Shown: piece after piece, positions 52,689 to 60,443 of the stretch | Position numbering within the stretch: the stretch's first letter is position 1 | How the letters are laid out: each line of letters opens with the position of its first letter | Origin: Sanguibacter suarezii NBRC 16159 | GTDB taxonomy: Bacteria > Actinomycetota > Actinomycetes > Actinomycetales > Cellulomonadaceae | DNA: 64,000 bases | NCBI RefSeq assembly: GCF_001552735.1 | Contig: NZ_BCRT01000016.1 | Span: forward strand, 186,001-250,000 | Direction: 5' to 3' | Made by a program: the position numbers and the translations under genes | Notes under the pieces: generated by a model | Databases searched by the model: none | What the model was told of the DNA's origin: nothing | The model's input: the letters and a program-made list of their open reading frames with translations, nothing else

Positions 52689-53723
52689 GTGGCACCGCAC
52701 GACGACGCGACCGCACGTCCCCGCACGGCCACCCTCAAGGACGTGGCGCAGCTCGCCGGGGTGTCGATCGCCACCGCCTCCAAGGCCCTCAACGGCCGTG
52801 ACAACGTCCACCCCGACACCCGGCGCCGCGTCGTGGAAGCCGCCGAGCGGATCTCGTTCACCCCCAACCAGCTCGCTCGCAGCATCGTCGCCAAGCAGAC
52901 CGGCACGATCGGCCTGCTCACCCACGACCTCGAGGGCCGGTTCTCCATCCCCATCCTCATGGGCGCCGAGGACGCGGTGGGAGCAGGTCAGATGTCGGTG
53001 TTCCTGTGCGACGCCCGCGGCGACTCCATCCGCGAGCAGTACCACCTCAAGGCGCTGCTCTCCCGCAGGGTGGACGGACTCATCGTCGTCGGCGGCCGGA
53101 CCGACCCCCGCCCGTCCATCGGCCGCGCGCTGCCGGTTCCCGTGGTCTACGCCTACGCCCCGTCCCTCGACCCGGCCGACTGCTCCGTGATCCCGGACAA
53201 CACGAGCGCCGGGTCGCTCGCCGTCCAGCACCTCGTCTCGACCGGGCGGCGGCGTATCGCCCACGTCTCCGGCGACGTCACCTACCTCGCGGCGCGTGAA
53301 CGCGCCGCAGGAGCGGTGCACGCCCTGGCCGGCGCGGGTCTCGAGCTGGCCGGGGGCGAGGTGCTCTACGGCAGCTGGTCTGAGGCCTGGGGCCGGTCCG
53401 CCGCGCACACCTTGCTCGAGCGCGACCCTGAGATCGACGCGATCCTGTGCGGCAGCGACCTCATCGCCCGGGGCGTCCTGGAGACGTTGCGGGACCGCGC
53501 GGTCGACGTGCCGCATGCCGTGGCGGTCATGGGCTTCGACAACTGGGACGTCCTGGTCAGCGGCGCCCGCCCGCCGCTGACCAGCGTGGACATGAACTTC
53601 GAGGCCCTCGGCCGCCGCGCAGCGCTGCGGCTGCTGGAGTCCATCGCCGGCGAGCACCACTCCGGCGTCGAGCAGCTCGACTGCCGGGTGGTGGTCCGCG
53701 GCTCCACCGCCTTCGACGGCTGA
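52689..53723 (+). CDS. LacI family transcriptional regulator (paralogue of the 15.6-kb LacI)
   Basis: 344 residues, GTG start at 52689. HTH TATLKDVAQLAGVSIATASK, hinge FTPNQLARSIVAKQTG, then sugar-binding domain (IGLLTHDLEGRFSIPILMG to VVRGSTAFDG). Same length as, and about four fifths identical to, the regulator at 15631-16665; the differences cluster in the ligand domain. It stands directly after the GH74 gene, so it may control glucan genes, while its twin serves the arabinoside cluster; shared operators would let them cross-regulate. It ends six bases from the convergent phosphatase gene. Confidence 0.92.
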   Translation: MAPHDDATARPRTATLKDVAQLAGVSIATASKALNGRDNVHPDTRRRVVEAAERISFTPNQLARSIVAKQTGTIGLLTHDLEGRFSIPILMGAEDAVGAGQMSVFLCDARGDSIREQYHLKALLSRRVDGLIVVGGRTDPRPSIGRALPVPVVYAYAPSLDPADCSVIPDNTSAGSLAVQHLVSTGRRRIAHVSGDVTYLAARERAAGAVHALAGAGLELAGGEVLYGSWSEAWGRSAAHTLLERDPEIDAILCGSDLIARGVLETLRDRAVDVPHAVAVMGFDNWDVLVSGARPPLTSVDMNFEALGRRAALRLLESIAGEHHSGVEQLDCRVVVRGSTAFDG

Positions 53724-53729
53724 GCAGCC

Positions 53730-55196
53730 TCAGGGCGGGTCGGCGCGGGTGAAGACCCGCTGGGAGTCGCGCGTCCAGTGCATGAGCAGCACCGTGCAGT
53801 CGTCCGAGAGCATGCCGTTCTGCCAGGTGGACACGGTCCGGCACAGGGTCCGGGCGATCTCCGGGAGCGAGTCTGCGAGCGCGGCCTCCCGCTCGAGGAA
53901 CTCCACCAGCCCGCTCGTGCCGAACATGACCTTGGAGGCGTTGCGCGCCTCGGTGATGCCATCGGTGAACAGCACGAGACAGTCCCCCGGCTCCAGCCGC
54001 TCCTCCCCGACGGTCAGCTCCGTGGCCTCGATGCCGAACAGCGGTCGCCGTCCCGCGCGCAGCGACCGCACCACGTGCCGGTCACGCAGCACGAGGGGGT
54101 AGGGATGCCCTGCCGCGAGGTACCGCAGGTGCCCCGTGTCCAGGTCGAGGTGAGCCAGCACACCGGTCACGTAGCTCCCCGGACCGAACTGGTCAGACAC
54201 CGCGCGGTCCACCGCCTCGGCCTGGGCGAACAGCGACCGCCCTTCGCGTCGGGCGTTGCGGTAGGAGGTCAGCGCCGTCGCCGCCACCAGGCCGGATCCC
54301 AGGTCGTGGCCGGTCGCGTCGAAGATCGCGACGTCGGCGCTGTGCTCGGAGACGGCGACGTCGAACACGTCTCCGCCCACGTCGTTGTTCGGCTCGACCC
54401 GCCCGGTGATGACCACCTTGTCAGTCCCGGTCGTCAGCGGCGGCAGCAGCGCCCAGACGAGCTCGGCGGCGACGCTGCGTCCTTCCTGGCGACGCAGCCG
54501 GTCGATCCCGTCGCCGTGCCGCCCCACCACGGTCACCAGGTGCCCGGCGAGCTGGGCCAGGAGCTGGATGTGCTCACGCAGCGCGGCCTCCTGGATGCGG
54601 GCCGGGTCGACCGTCACCTCGAGCACGCCGACCCGTACGACGCCGTCCGCGACCGGTACCCACAGGCGGGCCCCGCCCCGCTCGGTGGACTCCACGGTGA
54701 AGTGCCGGAAGGCGCGACCAGCCAGCGTCGAGTCGACCTCGAGCCGGGAGCGTTCGACCGCGTGGGCGCCTGGAAAGGCGACGAGCACGCTGGAGGTGTA
54801 GTCCACGACGTAGAGCACCACCTGGACACCGAGCATGTCAGCGGCGGCGTCGAGCACCCCGGGCAGGCCGTCCGGGGACGTCAGACGAGACCCGCGCAAC
54901 ATCTCGACCATGGCTGCGAGCGGCTCCTGAGACCGGGACGTCGTGCGCAGCGGTCCGGTGTAGGCCGCACGGTGCCGGGTGCGGTGCGCCTCGAGCCGCT
55001 CGTTGACGACCTGCGCCACGAGGTCCTGCTCGTCGGGCTCGAGGCGGGCCTTCCCCGCGACGAAGTCCGCCAGGACCGCCGGCCCCTCGGTCCCTCCCAC
55101 GCAGAAGTAGAGCAGCCACAGCTCATCCAGGCTCAGACCGGACTGCGTGAACGCGTGCACCACCGAGCTCGCGGCACGGTCCTTGGCCGGGGCCAC
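53730..55196 (-). CDS. SpoIIE-type PP2C serine phosphatase
   Basis: 488 residues. A helical N-terminal region, a GAF-like sensor region (about 105-235), then the SpoIIE/RsbU phosphatase domain with metal-site motifs GGDVFDVAV, IFDATGHDLGSGLVA, LRYLAAGHPYPLV, CLVLFTDGITEARN and the final LSDDCTVLLM. Such enzymes dephosphorylate anti-sigma-factor antagonists in stress signalling. GTG start at 55196, nine bases after the GAF-ANTAR gene, so the two are cotranscribed. No anti-sigma or antagonist gene is nearby. Confidence 0.88.
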   Translation of the reverse strand: MAPAKDRAASSVVHAFTQSGLSLDELWLLYFCVGGTEGPAVLADFVAGKARLEPDEQDLVAQVVNERLEAHRTRHRAAYTGPLRTTSRSQEPLAAMVEMLRGSRLTSPDGLPGVLDAAADMLGVQVVLYVVDYTSSVLVAFPGAHAVERSRLEVDSTLAGRAFRHFTVESTERGGARLWVPVADGVVRVGVLEVTVDPARIQEAALREHIQLLAQLAGHLVTVVGRHGDGIDRLRRQEGRSVAAELVWALLPPLTTGTDKVVITGRVEPNNDVGGDVFDVAVSEHSADVAIFDATGHDLGSGLVAATALTSYRNARREGRSLFAQAEAVDRAVSDQFGPGSYVTGVLAHLDLDTGHLRYLAAGHPYPLVLRDRHVVRSLRAGRRPLFGIEATELTVGEERLEPGDCLVLFTDGITEARNASKVMFGTSGLVEFLEREAALADSLPEIARTLCRTVSTWQNGMLSDDCTVLLMHWTRDSQRVFTRADPP

Positions 55197-55205
55197 CGTC
55201 GATCC

Positions 55206-55949
55206 TCAGCGCCGCGTCTGGCGTGAGACGGTGGCGACCACCTTGCTCGCCACCTCATGGACAGGTTTGCCGTCGCGTTCAGCGATCCCCACCAGTCGGG
55301 CGAAGGCCATGTCAGCAGGGACGGTGTCGCGGGACATGAGGATCCCGGTGGCCCGGTTGATCACGTCCCGGCGCCGCAGCGCGGCGCGGACCCGCTGGCT
55401 GACCCGGCCGGCCTGCTCGGCCACCCGGTCGTTCTTGAGCAGGAACGCCGCCTGCGCGGCGAGCAGCGTGAGCAGCTGCTCCTCCCGGTCACCGAAGACC
55501 GCGGCCTGGTGGGAGTACAGGCAGATGGCGCCGAGCACCTCGTCACCGGCGACGATCGGAGCGCTCATCACCGAGAGCACCCGCAGCTCGACCGCGGTGG
55601 GCGACCACTGCGGCCACCGGTCCTCGTGGCGCAGGTCGTCCGAGCGTGCGGTGGTCCGTCCCGCCCAGGCGGTGAGGCCGGGGCCGGCCCCGGCAGAGGA
55701 CTGCGTCTCCTGGAGCCGCTCGGCGACGGCGTCGGTCGCTGCCACAGCGTGGGCCGCGCCGTCGGCGTCGATCACCGTGAGGGCCGCGCCGCTGGCCGTG
55801 TCGGTGCTCGCCACCGCGACCGAGGTGACGAGCAGCACGGCGGCGCTCAGCGCGTCGTGGGTGAGCAGCCCACCCGTCGTCCCGGCGAACACGACGCCCA
55901 GCTCGTCGGAGACTGACGTGGTCGGTTCTGCTGGCTGTGTCTGGACCAT
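55206..55949 (-). CDS. GAF and ANTAR domain protein
   Basis: 247 residues. GAF sensor domain about 30-170 (VMSAPIVAGDEVLGAICLYS) and a C-terminal ANTAR RNA-binding domain about 185-235 (RRDVINRATGILMSRDTVPA, then AFARLVGIAERDGKPVHEVA). ANTAR proteins prevent transcription termination by binding paired hairpins in mRNA leaders. First gene of a two-gene operon with the SpoIIE phosphatase, a pairing that suggests a shared stress signal. ATG at 55949. Targets are not visible in the window. Confidence 0.9.
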   Translation of the reverse strand: MVQTQPAEPTTSVSDELGVVFAGTTGGLLTHDALSAAVLLVTSVAVASTDTASGAALTVIDADGAAHAVAATDAVAERLQETQSSAGAGPGLTAWAGRTTARSDDLRHEDRWPQWSPTAVELRVLSVMSAPIVAGDEVLGAICLYSHQAAVFGDREEQLLTLLAAQAAFLLKNDRVAEQAGRVSQRVRAALRRRDVINRATGILMSRDTVPADMAFARLVGIAERDGKPVHEVASKVVATVSRQTRR

Positions 55950-56029
55950 GACGCTCCCCTCGTCGGGATCTCCGTTTTCTGACGGTATACCCGGCGCGCA
56001 CAGGTGGCACGGCCGCAGACCGAACCTCT

Positions 56030-57223
56030 CTACGAGGTGCGCTCAGCGGCGATCGGTGCGTGGGGGTAGTCCGGGGTGCGCCCCTGGAAGGTGAGGATGG
56101 TCGGGTTGAGGACGCGGCCGTCGCGGATCTCGGTCGCGCGGCGGATGGTCGCGTTCTCCTCCCACGCGAGCGGCCCCTCCAGGACGGTCCGCAGGAAGGG
56201 CATGAGCGCCTCGCTGATCTCCCACGTCGCGGAGTTCCACAGGTAGGACGGGCTGTGGTCCACGCCGTAGTAGTTCGTGCTGCCGCCGACGGTGAGCATG
56301 GGGTGGGCAAAGGTCGTGGGACGTGCCCACTCGAAGCCCATCCCCTCGTCGCAGGAGACGTCGACGATGATGCTCCCGGGGCGGAAGGCCGCGAGGTCCT
56401 CGGTCCGCAGGTAGGTCAACGGCGCCTGCGGGTCTTGGAGCGTGCAGTTGACCACGATGTCGACGGCGGCCAGGAAGGGCGCGAGCGGCACGGTTCCCTC
56501 ATCCGTGTGGACGGCGCTGCGGAACGGAGCGGTCTGGTCATGGTCGAGCTGGACGATCCTGGCGGAGTGGATCGGGGAGGCGACGGCCGCGACCTCGCGG
56601 TGGGCAAGCACCTGGACATCGTGGATGCCATGGGCGTTGAGGGCGGTGACTGCCCCGCGCGCGGTCGCCCCGAAGCCGATGACCACGGCACTGAGCCGCC
56701 GGCCATAGTCCCCGGTCGACCCGCAGAGCTGCAGGGCGTGCAGCACGGAGCAGTACCCGGCCAGCTCGTTGTTCTTGTGGAAGACGTGCAGGCTGAAGCC
56801 TCCGTCGCTGGCCCAGTGGTTCATCGCCTCGAAGGCGATGAGGGTGAGCCGGCGGTCGATCGCGAGCTGGGTGATCTCCTGGTCCTGGACGCAGTGCGGC
56901 CAGCCCCACAGCACCTGCCCCTCGCGCAGGTCGGCGAGGTCGCTCGCCTGGGGCTTGGGGAGCAGGACGACGTCGGCGTCGGCGATGAGTTCGGCGCGGG
57001 AGACGATCCGCCCCACCAGCGGTGCGAGCTCGGCGTCGGTGACACCGAACTCGGACCCGTAGCCGCTCTCGAGGATGATCTGCGCGCGCAGGTCGGCGTC
57101 GATCTGGCCGAGGTGCGCCGGGTGCAGCGGCAGACGTCGCTCGTCCGGCTTGCGGGAGGTGGCCATGCCCCCCAGGCGGAGCAGGCCGGTCGTCGCGGAC
57201 GGTGGTGAAGACCTGACGGTCAT
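56030..57223 (-). CDS. Alanine dehydrogenase / N5-(carboxyethyl)ornithine synthase-like enzyme
   Basis: 397 residues. It resembles the alanine-dehydrogenase/transhydrogenase superfamily group that includes N5-(carboxyethyl)ornithine synthase: TSRKPDERRLPLHPAHLGQI, VLLPKPQASDLADL, GQVLWGWPHCVQDQEITQLA, AFEAMNHW, HVFHKNNELAGYCSVLHALQ, Rossmann segment AVVIGFGATARGAVTAL and VDVSCDEGMGFEWARPTTFA. It should be an NAD(P)-dependent imine- or keto-acid-reducing enzyme in the cytoplasm. ATG at 57223 has GAGGGAG upstream; an in-frame ATG at 57166 starts nearer the conserved region. It stands alone; the substrate is not certain. Confidence 0.75.
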   Translation of the reverse strand: MTVRSSPPSATTGLLRLGGMATSRKPDERRLPLHPAHLGQIDADLRAQIILESGYGSEFGVTDAELAPLVGRIVSRAELIADADVVLLPKPQASDLADLREGQVLWGWPHCVQDQEITQLAIDRRLTLIAFEAMNHWASDGGFSLHVFHKNNELAGYCSVLHALQLCGSTGDYGRRLSAVVIGFGATARGAVTALNAHGIHDVQVLAHREVAAVASPIHSARIVQLDHDQTAPFRSAVHTDEGTVPLAPFLAAVDIVVNCTLQDPQAPLTYLRTEDLAAFRPGSIIVDVSCDEGMGFEWARPTTFAHPMLTVGGSTNYYGVDHSPSYLWNSATWEISEALMPFLRTVLEGPLAWEENATIRRATEIRDGRVLNPTILTFQGRTPDYPHAPIAAERTS

Positions 57224-57308
57224 CGTGGCTCCCTCAAGGGTCACCACACTGGCGACCCACGTGCAAGACTAACGCACGAAACCGTCAAGAATTCATAAAG
57301 CGGTCACA

Positions 57309-58301
57309 TCACGCGATGCGGAACCGCTCGACGAGGTCATCCATCACGCCGTCCATCCGTGCATCGACCACGCGGCGAGCGGGATCGCCGTCGTACCACT
57401 CGACGATCTCCCGCGCACCACGCTCGAAGGGGATCGTCGCCCGGTACTCCGGGACGAGGGAACGGACCTTGGCGTTGTCGAAGACCATCGAGTGCGCCTT
57501 GTCACCGAGCAGACCGGCGCCCCACCCCGGGTCCGCCGCCGCGATCGCGTCAGAGGGCACGTGCACGATGCGCGCCTCGACCCCGGCCGCCCGCGCCAGC
57601 GTCTCGACGATGTGGTTCCAGGTCGGCGCGTCGTCGGAGGTGATGTGGAAGGCGTCGCCCACAGCGCGGGCGTGCCCCAGCAGCGGGACGAAGGCTTTGG
57701 CGAAGTCCGCGGTGTGGGTGAGCGTCCACAGGGAGGTCCCGTCGCCGTGGACCACGACCTCCTTGCCCTGACGCATCCGCTCCACGACGGTCCACCCGCC
57801 GTCCATGGGCACCGACGTGCGGTCATAGGTGTGGGACGGTCGCACGATCGTGGCCGGGAAGCCCGCGTCGCGGTAGGCCGCCACAAGCAGGTCCTCGCAG
57901 GCGATCTTGTTGCGGGAGTACTCCCAGAACGGGTTGCGCAGCGGCGTCGACTCCAGGACCGGCAGGCGGGCCGGGGGCGTCTGGTAGGCCGAGGCCGAGC
58001 TGATGAAGACGTACTGGCCGGTCCGCCCGGTGAACAGGTCGATGCCCGCCTGGACATGGTCAGGGGTGAAGGCCGTGAAGTCGACGACGGCGTCGAAGTC
58101 GTGGCCGGCGAGGGCGTCGCGGACGGCTGCGGCGTCGCGCACGTCGGCGCGGTGGACGACGGCCTCGGGTGGCAGGGGCCTGGGCGAGGCGGAGCCGCGG
58201 TTGAGGACGTGCAGCTCGACCCCCCGCTCGACGGCGAGCTGCGCGCTCGCCGAGCTGATGATGCCGCTGCCGCCGATGAAGAGGACTCTCAGTGCGCTCA
58301 T
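57309..58301 (-). CDS. NAD-dependent epimerase/dehydratase family protein
   Basis: 330 residues, extended short-chain dehydrogenase. N-terminal nucleotide site FIGGSGIISSASAQLA (GGSGxxS), catalytic YSRNK about residue 128-132, SSASAYQ, IVRPSHTYD, and a C-terminal substrate half. It probably acts on a nucleotide sugar or sugar-like compound. ATG at 58301. It is in line with, and ends 86 bases before, the dehydrogenase-like gene; a promoter for that gene must lie between. Its exact substrate is unknown. Confidence 0.85.
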   Translation of the reverse strand: MSALRVLFIGGSGIISSASAQLAVERGVELHVLNRGSASPRPLPPEAVVHRADVRDAAAVRDALAGHDFDAVVDFTAFTPDHVQAGIDLFTGRTGQYVFISSASAYQTPPARLPVLESTPLRNPFWEYSRNKIACEDLLVAAYRDAGFPATIVRPSHTYDRTSVPMDGGWTVVERMRQGKEVVVHGDGTSLWTLTHTADFAKAFVPLLGHARAVGDAFHITSDDAPTWNHIVETLARAAGVEARIVHVPSDAIAAADPGWGAGLLGDKAHSMVFDNAKVRSLVPEYRATIPFERGAREIVEWYDGDPARRVVDARMDGVMDDLVERFRIA

Positions 58302-58351
58302 CTGGTCACCTTAGCCACCCCGGGCAGCCAGCGGGGGCAGCCACACCAACA

Positions 58352-58391
58352 CCAGAGGCCCTCCGGATCCGAAGATCGGGAGGGCCTCTGG
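58352..58391 (-). terminator. Terminator of the first initiator tRNA gene
   Basis: CCAGAGGCCCTCC (58352-58364) pairs with GGAGGGCCTCTGG (58379-58391), a perfect 13-bp stem 22 bases past the tRNA 3' end. Confidence 0.7.
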
Positions 58392-58412
58392 GTCGAACAT
58401 CTACTTCACAAG

Positions 58413-58486
58413 TAGCGGGGACAGGATTTGAACCTGCGACCTCTGGGTTATGAGCCCAGCGAGCTACCGAGCTGCTCCACCCCGCG
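58413..58486 (-). tRNA. Initiator tRNA-fMet (CAT), copy 1
   Basis: Reads CGCGGGGTGGAGCAGCTC onward on the minus strand with anticodon CAT in GGGCTCATAACCC. Three G-C pairs next to the anticodon loop and an unpaired first base (C1 opposite T72) mark it as initiator rather than elongator tRNA. No CCA is encoded. It starts 15 bases after the DUF2975 gene ends and may share its transcript. Confidence 0.95.
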
Positions 58487-58501
58487 TCGGTAAACACCAC
58501 T

Positions 58502-59023
58502 CTACGCCATGTCGCGCGCACTCTCGACCACCCGTCGGCGAGCAAGCTCCGCCGCCAGCTCGGTCCGCCCCAGGGCCAGCACGAGCGCGACCGCCGCGGA
58601 GAGCGTGGCCCCGCCCAGGATCATCAGCGGCAAGCCGCCACCGTTGGCCTCCGCGAAGCCACCCAGATAGACCGCGACACCCGCCACCACGACCGTGGCG
58701 CCGCACACGCAGATCGTCGCGACCTCCAGGAGACGCCGAGCACGGACGGAGACGATCTCGCCGGCGGCCAGGAGTGTGAGCAGCCGCCAGACGATGACGA
58801 GCACGACCTCCCCGAAGGCGATCGCGACGATGGCAGCGAGCGAGTACGGGACGACCAGATGGGTGACCTCGGGGTTCACGTCGGCGATCTCAGCGGCCCC
58901 GAGAGGCAGGAGGACCTGCGTCGCCGCCGCCCCGAGGAACAGCACCACCAGGGCCACCCGCAGCATCGCGATGAGCACTGCGCGAGCACGTGCTGGCCGT
59001 GCGGGAGTCCCCTGAGGCATCAT
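58502..59023 (-). CDS. DUF2975 family membrane protein
   Basis: 173 residues, four membrane helices (LRVALVVLFLGAAATQVLLP; VVPYSLAAIVAIAFGEVVLV; ICVCGATVVVAGVAVYLGGF; LPLMILGGATLSAAVALVLA) in the DUF2975 pattern. Function unknown; members are often next to a small Xre-type regulator, which is absent here. Two consecutive ATGs (59023, 59020) are possible starts, both inside or next to a 21-bp inverted repeat. The gene sits between the two initiator tRNA genes, all in the same direction. Confidence 0.75.
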   Translation of the reverse strand: MMPQGTPARPARARAVLIAMLRVALVVLFLGAAATQVLLPLGAAEIADVNPEVTHLVVPYSLAAIVAIAFGEVVLVIVWRLLTLLAAGEIVSVRARRLLEVATICVCGATVVVAGVAVYLGGFAEANGGGLPLMILGGATLSAAVALVLALGRTELAAELARRRVVESARDMA

Positions 59024-59042
59024 CCATCGAGTATCGATGGAT
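59022..59042. promoter_or_regulatory. 21-bp inverted repeat over the DUF2975 start codon
   Basis: ATCCATCGA (59022-59030), GTA, TCGATGGAT (59034-59042): perfect 9-bp arms. Its position at the start codon suggests an operator at or just past the transcription start, or a translation-blocking hairpin. Confidence 0.55.
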
Positions 59043-59060
59043 TGCTGTCGAAAAACAAGA

Positions 59061-59069
59061 GGGGGGGGG
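59061..59069. repeat. Run of nine G residues
   Basis: Homopolymer G9 about 19 bp upstream of the inverted repeat before the DUF2975 gene, between it and the tRNA terminator; such runs slip easily in replication. Confidence 0.7.
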
Positions 59070-59102
59070 ACGGCAACCGAGGGCGCACCCAGCGATATGC
59101 AA

Positions 59103-59140
59103 AAAGACCCTGGTTCGCATGTCTGCGAACCAGGGTCTTT
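59103..59140 (-). terminator. Rho-independent terminator of the second initiator tRNA gene
   Basis: Perfect 17-bp stem (59103-59119 with 59124-59140), tetraloop, and T5 on the minus strand (59101-59105). It lies eight bases past the tRNA. Confidence 0.85.
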
Positions 59141-59147
59141 CTCTGAG

Positions 59148-59221
59148 TAGCGGGGACAGGATTTGAACCTGCGACCTCTGGGTTATGAGCCCAGCGAGCT
59201 ACCGAGCTGCTCCACCCCGCG
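59148..59221 (-). tRNA. Initiator tRNA-fMet (CAT), copy 2
   Basis: Identical in all 74 bases to 58413-58486, with the same initiator features (CAT anticodon, three G-C pairs in the anticodon stem, unpaired position 1). The five bases before each copy are also the same (CCGAC side on the minus strand), the rest of the flanks differ. Confidence 0.95.
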
Positions 59222-59240
59222 TCGGTAGATACAACGTTAC

Positions 59241-59278
59241 GTCACGGGGGCGCCCACGCCAACTCGGCGGCCCGTGAC
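59241..59278. terminator. Hairpin after the aldose-epimerase-like gene
   Basis: GTCACGGG (59241-59248) pairs with CCCGTGAC (59271-59278), 32 bases past the stop of the gene and 20 bases before the tRNA. Confidence 0.45.
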
Positions 59279-59309
59279 TCCCGTCACAAGGCCAGCCGCA
59301 GGGAGCAGA

Positions 59310-60323
59310 TCAGCGGGTGATCGTGTGAGCTCCGAAGGCGAAGGTCTTCTCCTGGCCGACGGCGAGGCGGACCTCGTCCTGGCGGTCAGGGCGGTTGAAG
59401 GCATCCGTGGTCGTCTCCAAGGACTCGATCGCCGCAGACTCCCGAGGACGGGTCAGCGCGTCACCGGTGAAGGCGAGCAGCGTGCCGCGGTCCTGCCACA
59501 CGGCCACGCCCTCCCCCGTCTCCGGGTCGGTGAGCAGGGTGCGGATGCGCCCGTCGGCGTCGGGCACCAGGCGGTCCCAGGCGTGGTCGTAGACCACACC
59601 TGCGAGGGTCTCGTGGACGAGGTCGGAGTCCATGGGGGCGTAGGCGGCGTCGCCGGCGAGCGGGACGAGCCTGTCGTCGGTGACGATCGCGGCACGCGCG
59701 GGGACCCGCAGGGACAGCGTGTCGATCGTCGCGTGACCGGGGACCCGGAAGTACGGGTGCCAGCCTGCGGCGACCGGGGCGTCGGTGTCGCCGACGTTGC
59801 GGTAGGTGAGCAGCACGTCCAGGGAGGACTCGGTGAGCTCGAAGCGCACCGTCGCGTCGACGGAGAAGGGGTAGCCGGCGATGTCACCGGGGCGGATGGA
59901 GTATCCGAAGGTGATGCTCACCGCGCGCGGGTCGCTGACGTCCTCGTCGACGACGGTCCAGTCGGCCATGCGCGCCGACCCGTGGATGACCTCCTTGTCG
60001 ACCGGGAACTGCAGGCCCACCTCGTGAGTCACCCCGTCGAAGGTGTACTGGTTGTTGCGCAGGCGGTTGGCGAAGGGGAAGAGGATCGCGCTGCGACCGC
60101 CGAACTGCCCGGCGAAGTCCGCCTCGTCGACGTACCCGTCGATGAACTCGCCCAGTCCGCCGTGCCACGGCGCGGCCCAGGACAGCACCGTCGCCCCACG
60201 GACGAGGATCTCCGCCTGGGCGCCGCTGGCACCGTGGCGCAGGATCTTCGTCGGCAAGGATCCGAAGGTGCCGTCGGTGATGGTGTTCGCGACGGTGGCC
60301 GCAGGGGATTTCATCGTTGTCAT
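59310..60323 (-). CDS. Aldose 1-epimerase family protein
   Basis: 337 residues, galactose-mutarotase-like fold. Recognisable segments are GGRSAILFPFANRLRNNQYT, a catalytic His in VIHGSARMADW, GWHPYFRVPG with the second His, and a conserved Glu near the end (AAIESLETTTDAF). It would interconvert alpha and beta sugar anomers or hexose-6-phosphates; the sugar is not known. ATG at 60323 (MTTMKSP); 60314 is an alternative. It is a single-gene unit with its own terminator. Confidence 0.85.
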   Translation of the reverse strand: MTTMKSPAATVANTITDGTFGSLPTKILRHGASGAQAEILVRGATVLSWAAPWHGGLGEFIDGYVDEADFAGQFGGRSAILFPFANRLRNNQYTFDGVTHEVGLQFPVDKEVIHGSARMADWTVVDEDVSDPRAVSITFGYSIRPGDIAGYPFSVDATVRFELTESSLDVLLTYRNVGDTDAPVAAGWHPYFRVPGHATIDTLSLRVPARAAIVTDDRLVPLAGDAAYAPMDSDLVHETLAGVVYDHAWDRLVPDADGRIRTLLTDPETGEGVAVWQDRGTLLAFTGDALTRPRESAAIESLETTTDAFNRPDRQDEVRLAVGQEKTFAFGAHTITR

Positions 60324-60373
60324 GGGCACTATCGTCCACGCTGCACGCCACCGGGAGCAAACCCGCCACGTGC

Positions 60374-60418
60374 GACGACGGCGGCGACGCACCTCGAAGG
60401 TGCGTCGCCGCCGTCGTC
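60374..60418. terminator. Very strong hairpin terminator after the UPF0182 gene
   Basis: Perfect 20-bp stem (60374-60393 with 60399-60418), loop TCGAA, starting 26 bases past the UPF0182 stop and before the next leftward gene. Confidence 0.8.
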
Positions 60419-60443
60419 ATGCGTCCTGGCCGGGACCTGAGTC

